A DNA stretch of 18,013 nucleotides from UBA2653 sp964572685 (GTDB lineage: Bacteria; Pseudomonadota; Gammaproteobacteria; Legionellales; Legionellaceae), in assembly GCA_964572685.1 (NCBI GenBank), contig CAZNFJ010000037.1:1-18013 (forward strand). Direction: 5' to 3'. Position 1 is the stretch's first letter, and every line of letters starts with the position of its first letter. The position numbers and the translations under genes were made by a program. The notes beneath the pieces are model-generated. The model saw nothing but the letters and a program-made list of their open reading frames with translations, searched no databases and was not told the DNA's origin. This document shows positions 7,369 through 14,352 of the stretch, piece after piece.

Positions 7369-7411
7369 CTGAGATGACAAGCTAAAAAAAAGAGTCACGT
7401 CTCAGGTTTTT
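7369..7411 (+). terminator. Hairpin plus T run between glyA and nrdR
   Basis: CTGAGA (7369-7374) pairs with TCTCAG (7400-7405), and TGAC (7375-7378) pairs with GTCA (7394-7397), leaving two bulged bases. GTTTTT follows. It resembles a rho-independent terminator for glyA. It also lies downstream of the predicted nrdR promoter, so it could act as an attenuator. The loop is long and A-rich, which weakens the call. Confidence 0.45.
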
Positions 7412-7452
7412 ATGGTAAACAATATCAATATTCAATCATTAGGGATAGCTAG

Positions 7453-7929
7453 ATGTATTGTCCATTTTGTTATGCTGCAGATACAAAAGTTGTTGATTCT
7501 AGGTTAGTTGCTGCTGGAGAGCAGGTGAAACGACGTCGCGAATGTTTAATTTGTCAACAACGTTTTACCACATTTGAAACGGCCGAACTGGTTTTACCGA
7601 TGGTCATCAAGCGAGATGGTCGACGCGAGGCTTTTCATCTGGAAAAGTTGAAATCAGGCATGAAAACAGCCTTGGAAAAGCGTCCGGTGAGTGTTGACTC
7701 ACTGGAGGATGCTATTGCGAATGTATTACAAAAAATGCGAAGAAGTGGTGAGCGAGAGATTGAATCTCGACAAATTGGTGAGTGGATCATGCATGAATTG
7801 TATCAAATTGATCATGTCGCCTATGTACGTTTTGCTTCTGTTTATAAACGCTTCAAAGATATCAGTGAATTTCGACAGGCTTTGGAGCAAATGAAAGATG
7901 ATGAAGAGGTTGTCAGTGGAAAATCGTGA
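7453..7929 (+). CDS. nrdR: Transcriptional repressor NrdR
   Basis: NrdR senses ATP/dATP and represses ribonucleotide reductase operons. The 158-residue protein has the N-terminal zinc ribbon with C3, C6, C31 and C34 (MYCPFC, RRRECLIC), followed by the ATP-cone domain at about 49-139 (MVIKRDGRREAFHLEKL..., RQIGEWIMHEL, VAYVRFASVYKRF). AGGGA lies upstream of the ATG at suitable distance. Its end overlaps the nusB start. In many gammaproteobacteria ribD and other riboflavin genes come between nrdR and nusB; here none remain. Confidence 0.97.
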   Translation: MYCPFCYAADTKVVDSRLVAAGEQVKRRRECLICQQRFTTFETAELVLPMVIKRDGRREAFHLEKLKSGMKTALEKRPVSVDSLEDAIANVLQKMRRSGEREIESRQIGEWIMHELYQIDHVAYVRFASVYKRFKDISEFRQALEQMKDDEEVVSGKS

Positions 7930-8365
7930 AATAATACGCAAACGTCAAAAAGCAAGAAAATTATTGGTACAAGCATTGTACCAATGGCAATTGAATAAAG
8001 ATTCTGTTCCTGAAATTCAAGCGCAGTTTTTCGCGGAAAATAATCTTGAAAAATTTGATGAACATTATTTTTCAAATTTACTAAAAGGTATTATTCAGGA
8101 AGTTCAGGAAATAGATACCTTGATTATCAGTCAACTGGATAGACAGATTGACATGCTTAATCCGGTTGAATTATCAGTATTACGCTTAAGTACTTATGAA
8201 TTTAAACATTGTCTGGATATCCCATTCAAAGTGGTGATTGATGAGGCCATTTCTCTTTGTAAAACTTATGGGGCGGTGGAAGGTCATCGATATGTGAATG
8301 GTGTCTTGCATCATTTGGCCGGACAATTGCGTCAAGTAGAAATTCAACATGCAAAAAAATCATAA
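7916..8365 (+). CDS. nusB: Transcription antitermination protein NusB
   Basis: NusB binds boxA RNA with NusE (S10) and promotes antitermination at rRNA operons. The arginine/lysine-rich N-terminus (RKRQKARKLLVQALYQWQLN) and the C-terminal NPVELSVLRLSTYE, VVIDEAISLCKTYG and YVNGVLHHLA segments are characteristic of the all-helical fold. Start is uncertain. GTG at 7916 has GAGG (7905-7908) seven bases upstream and gives 149 residues starting MENREII, which I prefer. ATG at 7898 or 7901 would give 155 or 154 residues and a larger overlap with nrdR. The gene overlaps nrdR upstream and pgpA downstream (17 bases), so the three are likely translationally coupled. Confidence 0.93.
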   Translation: MENREIIRKRQKARKLLVQALYQWQLNKDSVPEIQAQFFAENNLEKFDEHYFSNLLKGIIQEVQEIDTLIISQLDRQIDMLNPVELSVLRLSTYEFKHCLDIPFKVVIDEAISLCKTYGAVEGHRYVNGVLHHLAGQLRQVEIQHAKKS

Positions 8366-8846
8366 ACCCTTACCGGCCGATATTCATCAAAAAGTATTTC
8401 GTGATTGGCGGTATTTTTTGGGATTTGGCTTTGGTAGTGGTTTATTGCCTAAAATTCCTGGCACTTGGGGGAGTCTTGTTGCCATTCCTTTGATTGTTCT
8501 TTTTAAATTATTCCCCGTTTGGTTGTATATTGTTTTGACCATCGCTTATTTCTTTTTAGGTGCTTGGTTGAGTGAAAAATTGAGTCGTGATTTAGACATG
8601 CATGATTATGGTGGCGTGAATTGTGATGAAATCTTGGGCATGTTATGTGTGATGTTACCTTTTTCATTGAATATCTTTAATCTAACCGCAGGTTTTATAC
8701 TATTTCGTATTTTTGATATTCTAAAGCCTTTTCCTGTGGGTTGGATTGATAAAAATATCGATGGGGGGATGGGGATGATGCTGGATGATGTTGCTGCGGC
8801 CTTCTTATCCATTTGTGCACTTTGGATTCTACATCTTTGGATATAA
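8349..8846 (+). CDS. pgpA: Phosphatidylglycerophosphatase A
   Basis: PgpA dephosphorylates phosphatidylglycerol phosphate in the inner membrane, the last step of phosphatidylglycerol synthesis. The 165-residue protein shows the family signature GFGSGLLPKIPGTWGSL at 27-43, the acidic pair D93-E94 in NCDEILGM, and DDVAAAFL near the C-terminus; these conserved acidic residues are thought to form the metal site. There are three to four hydrophobic helices. It overlaps nusB by 17 bases. In E. coli and relatives thiL sits between nusB and pgpA; it is missing here. The start lacks a clear ribosome binding site, consistent with coupled translation. Confidence 0.95.
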   Translation: MQKNHKPLPADIHQKVFRDWRYFLGFGFGSGLLPKIPGTWGSLVAIPLIVLFKLFPVWLYIVLTIAYFFLGAWLSEKLSRDLDMHDYGGVNCDEILGMLCVMLPFSLNIFNLTAGFILFRIFDILKPFPVGWIDKNIDGGMGMMLDDVAAAFLSICALWILHLWI

Positions 8847-8850
8847 ATCA

Positions 8851-9912
8851 ATGAACAATAGCCATAAAGAATTACTGAGTATTCTAGCCACCGCTTTGAT
8901 TGTGATTTTAGCGACTGTTATTGTCCATCGTTTTTTAGGATGCCTGGCTTGGGCGGCTGTGATTGGTATCACGACTTATCCTTTGTATCGTTTGTGGTCT
9001 AAACTTTTTGGTCGTTTTGGTCAGGTATCGGCTTTTTTCTTTACCTCGATGATGTTTTTGCTTTTGATGGTGCCGTTTAGTTGGGTGATTAGCATATTGG
9101 TGAGAGAAATCCAACTATTTGTGAATTATTTACAGGCGATGAATCATTATGGACAAGATGCGCCGCAGTGGATGGTGAAGCTACCTTGGATTGGCGTTGA
9201 AATTCAAAAATATTGGGTAGCAGAGCTTGGTGAGCCTGGTGCATTGAAACATTTATTTGGTCGTCTTCATGTTTCTTTACAGCACACGAGTTATGTTGCC
9301 AAACAAATTGGTGTTATTTTTGCACATACCAGTCTTCAAATTGGTTTTACCTTTTTAACATTGTTTTTTGTTTATCGAGATGGTGATCAATTATTCAAGC
9401 AAATCCAAAAAGTTGGAGAAAATTGTTTAGGTAAACGGTGGTCTCGTTACGCAGATCAATTACCGACTGCATTAAGAGCAACAGTGAATGGAACCATTAT
9501 GGTGGGTTTGGGTGTGGGTTTTTTAATGGGTATTTGTTATTACTTTTTAAATATCCCAGCGCCTACGCTTTTGGGTTTTGTGACAGCCTTTGCAGCGATG
9601 GTTCCTTTTGTAGTGCCTGTGATATTAGGATTGATTGCCGTGAGCTTACTAGCCCAGGGTGCTATGATTTCAGCGATCATTGTTGTGGCTTGGGGGACTT
9701 TGGTGATGTTTGTTGCTGATCATTTTGTCAAGCCGGTATTAATTGGTGGGGCGATTGAATTGCCATTTTTAGCGGTGTTGTTTGGTATCCTGGGTGGCGT
9801 AGAGTCCTTTGGTATATTGGGTTTATTTTTAGGTCCTATTATCATGGTTTTATTTGTGACCCTTTGGCAAGAATCTCAGGATCAAAGCCATGGGAACGCT
9901 GTACATGAATGA
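8851..9912 (+). CDS. AI-2E family transporter (PerM/YdiK-like)
   Basis: A polytopic inner-membrane protein of 353 residues with an N-terminal pair of helices, a soluble periplasmic-type region (about 95-150), and a C-terminal block of helices ending LFGILGGVESFGILGLFLGPIIMVLFVTLW, the typical end of this family (GG...FG..GLFLGP). Homologues include E. coli YdiK, PerM and TqsA. The family name comes from an AI-2 export claim for TqsA, and substrates are mostly unknown. I chose ATG at 8851, four bases after the pgpA stop; an ATG at 8785 would run through the pgpA 3' end in another frame. It fits the permease often found next to pgpA-type genes, but no substrate can be deduced. Confidence 0.88.
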   Translation: MNNSHKELLSILATALIVILATVIVHRFLGCLAWAAVIGITTYPLYRLWSKLFGRFGQVSAFFFTSMMFLLLMVPFSWVISILVREIQLFVNYLQAMNHYGQDAPQWMVKLPWIGVEIQKYWVAELGEPGALKHLFGRLHVSLQHTSYVAKQIGVIFAHTSLQIGFTFLTLFFVYRDGDQLFKQIQKVGENCLGKRWSRYADQLPTALRATVNGTIMVGLGVGFLMGICYYFLNIPAPTLLGFVTAFAAMVPFVVPVILGLIAVSLLAQGAMISAIIVVAWGTLVMFVADHFVKPVLIGGAIELPFLAVLFGILGGVESFGILGLFLGPIIMVLFVTLWQESQDQSHGNAVHE

Positions 9913-10174
9913 TTGGCCAACAAAGAAAAAGGATTTAAAGGTCGCTCGAGACATTATTGAATCTTATGCAAAATCCTATCAGTTGCAAGCACAAACCATT
10001 GGTGTTTTTGAAGTGGTGACAGATATTCATCAAAAGAAACTCGAATGGGGCTTATCACCTTGGGTGATGGCCATGACCACTTATTTTCAAAATTTGTACG
10101 GCATTGAGCAAGGAGAGCTCGTGGTCAGAAAAATTTTGACCTTGTATTTTGTCCAAGGTCAAACTTTACATTAA
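9890..10174 (+). CDS. Hypothetical protein (94 aa)
   Basis: A soluble, mostly helical small protein that I do not recognise. ATG at 9890 has AGGA eight bases upstream and overlaps the permease gene by 23 bases; ATG at 9905 is an in-frame alternative giving 89 residues starting MNDWPTKKKD. The composition is mixed, with no signal peptide or membrane span. It is the last gene of the nrdR-nusB-pgpA-permease chain. Its stop codon overlaps that of the opposite-strand gene. The coupled position suggests it is expressed with the permease; a functional link is unproven. Confidence 0.7.
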   Translation: MGTLYMNDWPTKKKDLKVARDIIESYAKSYQLQAQTIGVFEVVTDIHQKKLEWGLSPWVMAMTTYFQNLYGIEQGELVVRKILTLYFVQGQTLH

Positions 10175-10593
10175 TTGGCTTTGAAGTGTTTTTCATCGCT
10201 GCTGAGAATTTCATAGCTTTCGATATCTAAATTGGTGGAAGTAGGGGAATTGGGGTGCGCTTCTTGATAATATAATGCCTCGATTTTATCTTGTTGTGAT
10301 TTGTACTCCTCAATTAATCGATTTTTTTTCTCAAGTTCAATGATCATGCGTTGCATTTCTGGGTTTTGCACTTGTTTACCACTTTGATATCCGAAGTAAT
10401 AAGCATAAGACATGAGCGAAGCTGAAACACAACTCCATAATGAAAAACCAATAAAGCTAGAGGCTTGTGCAGAAAGTTCACCTAAAGCTAGACGAAATCC
10501 CCAATAAGTCATGGTCCCTACTGTTGAAACGCCGCCAAAAAAATGACCCAAATATAACGTGTTTTTTGCATAATCTTCTTGATGATGAGACAT
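10171..10593 (-). CDS. Hypothetical membrane protein with coiled coil (140 aa)
   Basis: The ATG at 10593 has AAGGA about six bases upstream. Two hydrophobic segments at about 14-38 and 42-68 form a probable membrane hairpin. A charged helical stretch at about 77-108 (MQRMIIELEKKNRLIEEYK, then QQDKIEALYYQ) looks like a coiled coil, and an acidic Ser/Glu-rich tail follows. I recognise no family. In an intracellular bacterium such a tail could be an exported-protein feature, but nothing here proves that. It is a single-gene unit, convergent with the gene at 9890-10174. Confidence 0.75.
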   Translation of the reverse strand: MSHHQEDYAKNTLYLGHFFGGVSTVGTMTYWGFRLALGELSAQASSFIGFSLWSCVSASLMSYAYYFGYQSGKQVQNPEMQRMIIELEKKNRLIEEYKSQQDKIEALYYQEAHPNSPTSTNLDIESYEILSSDEKHFKAN

Positions 10594-10830
10594 ATTGATT
10601 CCTTAAAACTGAAATTGACTCACAACATATTACTTTGCTGACATAGGGAATTCCAGTCTTTTTTGGTGATCTTTGCGTCCTATTTATATATGACTATTAA
10701 TGAATCAAAAATGCTTTGAATCAAGGTTTTTAAAGGTAAGCCTGAAAAATACCATCGGTTGATTTACTACCAATTTCGTTCAATTTTTTCTAGTGTGCTA
10801 AAAAATTAATAAAAAAAGTGGTGTGAATGC
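10594..10830. other. Divergent intergenic region, AT-rich
   Basis: This stretch separates the minus-strand membrane protein from the mraZ promoter. It must hold the minus-strand promoter. A weak candidate is TTGATT with TAAATA at 16 bases, in 10681-10720 on the minus strand. I see no ORF longer than a few codons. A GTGGT copy at 10818-10822 repeats the motif seen downstream at 10869. Confidence 0.4.
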
Positions 10831-10860
10831 TTGACGATACTACAAATTTCTTTCTATAGT
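10831..10860 (+). promoter_or_regulatory. Promoter of the mraZ (dcw) operon
   Basis: -35 TTGACG (10831-10836) and -10 TATAGT (10855-10860) with an 18-base spacer. The expected start of transcription is near 10867, about 40 bases before the mraZ ATG. Confidence 0.6.
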
Positions 10861-10868
10861 GTAATAAA

Positions 10869-10904
10869 GTGGTATAAAATATCTTAAAAGTGGGGAATAG
10901 TGGA
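10869..10904 (+). promoter_or_regulatory. Candidate MraZ boxes (GTGG repeats)
   Basis: GTGG occurs at 10869, 10890 (GTGGGG) and 10900 (GTGGA), with steps of 21 and 10 bases, so all copies fall about on one face of the helix. In E. coli MraZ represses its own operon through TGGG-type direct repeats spaced by 10 bases. Here the array is degenerate and runs right up to the mraZ start codon, so it may also serve as the ribosome binding region. A further GTGG at 10818 lies upstream of the -35. Confidence 0.5.
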
Positions 10905-10906
10905 AA

Positions 10907-11353
10907 ATGTTCCGAGGAATTAATGCAATCACAGTTGATAACAAAGGACGAATGGCCATGCCTGTTCGTTATCGTGATTCATTAGAGAGTTCTTTGGTCG
11001 TAACCATTGATACCGAAGAGACTTGTTTACTGTTATACCCTGCATTAGAATGGCAGCGCATTGAAACCAGCCTGCAAAAATTACCAAGTTTTAATGCACA
11101 GGCAAGACGAATTCAGCGTTTGTTAATAGGGCATGCGACCGATGTTGAAATGGACGGACAAGGGCGTATTCTACTGCCTCTGGAATTGCGACAATATGCG
11201 CAATTACAAAAACAGGCCTTTTTGATTGGCCAGGGAAATAAATTTGAGATATGGGATGAAGAACGCTGGCAAAAGAAACGAGATGAATGGTTATTAGAAG
11301 AATCCAGACATCAAGATGAAATGCCAGATGAAATGAAAACATTTTCGCTTTAG
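10907..11353 (+). CDS. mraZ: Transcriptional regulator MraZ
   Basis: MraZ is an AbrB-fold DNA-binding protein that assembles into rings and represses the dcw operon. The 148-residue protein has both signature repeats: VDNKGRMAMPVRYRD near the N-terminus and MDGQGRILLPLELRQYA in the second half. It is the first gene of the division/cell-wall cluster and lies just behind a set of GTGG repeats that probably bind it. No classical Shine-Dalgarno is well placed; GTGGA ends close to the ATG and GGGGA is about 10 bases away. rsmH begins 14 bases after the stop. Confidence 0.97.
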   Translation: MFRGINAITVDNKGRMAMPVRYRDSLESSLVVTIDTEETCLLLYPALEWQRIETSLQKLPSFNAQARRIQRLLIGHATDVEMDGQGRILLPLELRQYAQLQKQAFLIGQGNKFEIWDEERWQKKRDEWLLEESRHQDEMPDEMKTFSL

Positions 11354-11367
11354 GTTTTAGGGAATCC

Positions 11368-12300
11368 ATGATGAATGAACACTTACCTGTGATGTTAACT
11401 GAAGTGTTGCTTGGTTTGAATATCAAACCCAATGGCATTTATCTTGACGCTACTTTTGGGCGTGGTGGACATAGCCGTGCCATTTTGAGTGCCTTGGGGG
11501 CTCATGGTCGATTGTATGCCCTAGACCAGGATTTAGAAGCCATTGCATATGCCAAAGAGCATTTTGGCCACGATTCACGTTTTCAAATTGCCCATGGTAG
11601 TTTTGGTGAATTGAGTAAATGGATTGATATGTTTGCGATTCGTGGAAAAATTTCTGGAATTTTGATGGATTTAGGGGTTTCTTCACCTCAGTTAGATGAT
11701 GCGACTCGGGGTTTTAGTTTTATGCGAAATGGTCCTTTGGATATGCGTATGAATACTTCCATTGGACAAACTGCCGCTGATTATGTCAATCAGAGTTCAG
11801 CAGAGGATATGGCAAAAATATTTTTTGAATATGGTGAGGAAAAATTTTCTAAGCGAATTGCCGCGGCCATTGTGAATGCTCGCGGCATCAAACTTTTTGA
11901 AACAACCCAAGACTTGGCTGATGTTGTGTCAGCCGCACAGCCTAAAAAAGATTTTCATAAACATCCGGCAACAAGGGTCTTTCAAGCGCTTAGAATTCAT
12001 ATTAATCAGGAATTAGAAGTTTTGAAACAAGCCTTGAATGTTGCAGAAGAGGCTTTAGAGATAGGCGGGCGATTAGCGGTCATTAGTTTTCATTCATTGG
12101 AAGATAGAATAGTAAAACAGTTCTTGCTCAATGCGGAGAATGGCCCAATTTTACCTTCGTATTTACCTATCCCTGAGTATTTACGGCATCAAGTTAAAAT
12201 GAAACGGGCAGGCAAGCCCATCAAGCCCAGTGAACAAGAAATGAAATTAAATCCTCGTTCCCGAAGCGCGATTTTAAGAATAGGAGAGAGAGTATCATGA
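11368..12300 (+). CDS. rsmH: 16S rRNA m4C1402 methyltransferase RsmH
   Basis: RsmH (MraW) methylates N4 of C1402 in 16S rRNA using S-adenosylmethionine. The 310-residue length is standard. Motifs: SAM-binding DATFGRGGHSRAIL, LDQDLEAI, the conserved MDLGVSSPQLD, GFSFMRNGPLDMRM, PATRVFQALRIHIN and VISFHSLEDRIVK. Two consecutive ATGs open the gene. The first (11368) is four bases after AGGGA, the second (11371) is seven, so 11371 may be the true start. The TGA overlaps the ftsL ATG as ATGA. Confidence 0.98.
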   Translation: MMNEHLPVMLTEVLLGLNIKPNGIYLDATFGRGGHSRAILSALGAHGRLYALDQDLEAIAYAKEHFGHDSRFQIAHGSFGELSKWIDMFAIRGKISGILMDLGVSSPQLDDATRGFSFMRNGPLDMRMNTSIGQTAADYVNQSSAEDMAKIFFEYGEEKFSKRIAAAIVNARGIKLFETTQDLADVVSAAQPKKDFHKHPATRVFQALRIHINQELEVLKQALNVAEEALEIGGRLAVISFHSLEDRIVKQFLLNAENGPILPSYLPIPEYLRHQVKMKRAGKPIKPSEQEMKLNPRSRSAILRIGERVS

Positions 12301-12635
12301 ACGCTGCAGCCAAGGCATTGCATCAAAGTAATTTATTTCATGGACATTTTCGTGAAATAAGGTTTTCTTTTACTCAATATTTACAAATGCTTCTTTTTTT
12401 AATGGTGCTTATCAATGCGGTGGTTGATATTTATTGCACCAATCAATATCGCATGAGCTTAAGTCAACTAGAACATTCTATACAAGAAACAAACTTGTTG
12501 GAATTGCAATGGGGGCAGTTGCTTTTAGAGCAGGCCTCTGTTTCTGCGCCTTCTCATGTGCAAGAACGAGCAGAAACTTATTTACATATGGTCGCTCCCA
12601 ATAAAAATCAAATAGTGGTCTTACGTGTTTTATGA
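12297..12635 (+). CDS. ftsL: Cell division protein FtsL
   Basis: FtsL is a bitopic inner-membrane protein that joins FtsB and FtsQ in the divisome and activates FtsWI. The 112-residue product has a cytoplasmic N-terminus, one membrane span at about 28-46, then a periplasmic coiled coil with LELQWGQLLLEQASV and the C-terminal AETYLHMVAPNKNQIVVL typical of the family. The family diverges strongly, so the context matters: it lies between rsmH and ftsI and overlaps each by ATGA. No separate ribosome binding site is needed with this coupling. Confidence 0.93.
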   Translation: MNAAAKALHQSNLFHGHFREIRFSFTQYLQMLLFLMVLINAVVDIYCTNQYRMSLSQLEHSIQETNLLELQWGQLLLEQASVSAPSHVQERAETYLHMVAPNKNQIVVLRVL

Positions 12636-14308
12636 AATTAGCTGAACATCGTATAAGACTTGCTGTATTGGTGGGTTTTTTTGTTATATTTGGGATAGCG
12701 TTAATTATTCGTTTATTTTCCCTGACCGTTTGGGATAGGGCCTTTTTGCAGCATCAAGGTGATGCTAGAAGTTTAAGAACAATTGATATTCCGACTTTTA
12801 GAGGGATGATTGTTGATCGATTGGGTGAACCATTGGCCATTAGTACGCCTGTTCAATCGATCTGGATTAATCCCAAAACATTTTCCGCTCATGCGCATTT
12901 GAAAAAAAAACTGGTTGCACTTCTTGGGCTTAATCTGAAAGAATTTAATAAAGGTCTTGAAAGACATCATAAAAAAGAATTCGTTTATATTAAACGACAA
13001 ATTACACCCGAGTTGGCCGATAAAGTCATGGCTTTAAAGATAACGGGTCTGCATTCTCAACAAGAGTTTAAACGCTATTATCCAGAAGGTGCCAGCATGG
13101 CACAGATTCTAGGTTTTACCAACATTGATGATAAAGGCATTGAAGGCTTGGAATTGGCTTATGAAAGCTGGTTAGATGGCGTGAATGGTCAAAAACGAGT
13201 TCTCAAAGATAGAATGGGACGTGTCATTGATGAATTGGGTGTCATTCGCGAGCCTCGTCCAGGACACTCCATGCAATTGAGTCTGGATAGACGCATTCAG
13301 TTTTTTGCTTATCATGAACTTGTTAAAACGTTGAGCCAATTTGGCGCCAAATCAGGATCTGTGGTGGTTTTGGATGCCAGTAATGGTGAAATTTTAGCAG
13401 TCGCTAATGCCCCATCATTTAATCCTAATTTACGTGAACATTATCCTTATGAATTCTATAGAAATAAAGCACTCACAGATACTTTTGAACCCGGCTCAGT
13501 GATGAAGCCTTTTGCGATTGCAAGTGCATTGGAAAGTGGACATTTCAAACCAGATAGTATCATCGACACCCGCCCGAGTACCATGTTTGTACAAGGACAC
13601 ATTATTCGCGATGTGCATAGTTATGGTGTTTTAGATGTGACAGGTGTGTTACGTTATTCCAGTAATGTTGGGGTGAGTAAAATGGTTCTGACCAGTCCGC
13701 CTGAACAGTTGATTGATTTATTGATTCGATGTGGGATTAGTGAAAGAACAGAAACCAATTATCCAGGTGAAGGAGAGGGGGCTATCGTCAAACCAAACCA
13801 AGCTAAACCCTTTGTATTGGCCACTTTAAGTTTTGGATATGGTTTATCAGCGACTGCGTTACAAATTACCAGAGCTTATAGTGTGTTCGCCAACCACGGC
13901 CAAATTATGCCGGTGAGTTTATTACACAATTCACAAGCTCCAAAAGGTATTCAAGTGATGAAACCTCAAACCGCTGATACGGTGTTAAAAATGTTAGAAG
14001 CCGTGGTCGCTGATGGTACCGGTAAATCTGCAATGGTAGCTGGATATCGTGTCGCAGGCAAAACCGGTACTGCACTCATGGCGGGAAAAAAAGGATATTC
14101 TGACAAAAAATATATTTCTAGTTTTGTGGGAATAGCTCCTGTATCAAATCCAAAATTTATTGTTGCTGTTTTTATTCAAGATCCCGACCGATATAAAGGT
14201 TATTATGGTGCAGCTGTTGCAGCACCATTATTTGCCAAAGTAATGGAAATGTCTTTACGATTATTCAATGTACCTTATGATGATCATGCGGTGGTATTGA
14301 ATAAATAG
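12632..14308 (+). CDS. ftsI: Septal peptidoglycan transpeptidase FtsI (PBP3)
   Basis: This class B penicillin-binding protein cross-links septal peptidoglycan with FtsW. The 558 residues contain an N-terminal membrane anchor (about 10-30), the pedestal domain with FRGMIVDRLGEPLA, and the transpeptidase domain with the active-site S289-V-M-K292 in EPGSVMKPF, the S343-S344-N345 motif in YSSNVG, and K477-T-G in VAGKTGTA. All catalytic elements are intact, so it should be a functional beta-lactam target. It overlaps ftsL by four bases, and murE follows about 44 bases after the stop. Confidence 0.98.
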   Translation: MKLAEHRIRLAVLVGFFVIFGIALIIRLFSLTVWDRAFLQHQGDARSLRTIDIPTFRGMIVDRLGEPLAISTPVQSIWINPKTFSAHAHLKKKLVALLGLNLKEFNKGLERHHKKEFVYIKRQITPELADKVMALKITGLHSQQEFKRYYPEGASMAQILGFTNIDDKGIEGLELAYESWLDGVNGQKRVLKDRMGRVIDELGVIREPRPGHSMQLSLDRRIQFFAYHELVKTLSQFGAKSGSVVVLDASNGEILAVANAPSFNPNLREHYPYEFYRNKALTDTFEPGSVMKPFAIASALESGHFKPDSIIDTRPSTMFVQGHIIRDVHSYGVLDVTGVLRYSSNVGVSKMVLTSPPEQLIDLLIRCGISERTETNYPGEGEGAIVKPNQAKPFVLATLSFGYGLSATALQITRAYSVFANHGQIMPVSLLHNSQAPKGIQVMKPQTADTVLKMLEAVVADGTGKSAMVAGYRVAGKTGTALMAGKKGYSDKKYISSFVGIAPVSNPKFIVAVFIQDPDRYKGYYGAAVAAPLFAKVMEMSLRLFNVPYDDHAVVLNK

Positions 14309-14352
14309 GCTCATTTGAGTGTGATGCAATGATGGGCATAAGAGAGAGAAAA

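Noticed and set aside
7308..7452. NrdR boxes or a glycine riboswitch in the glyA-nrdR spacer
   Set aside because: I found no NrdR-box-like palindrome and no riboswitch core; only a promoter and hairpin can be supported.
8785..8850. Upstream extension of the AI-2E permease
   Set aside because: It overlaps the pgpA 3' end in another frame. The ATG at 8851, right after the pgpA stop, gives a normal N-terminus.
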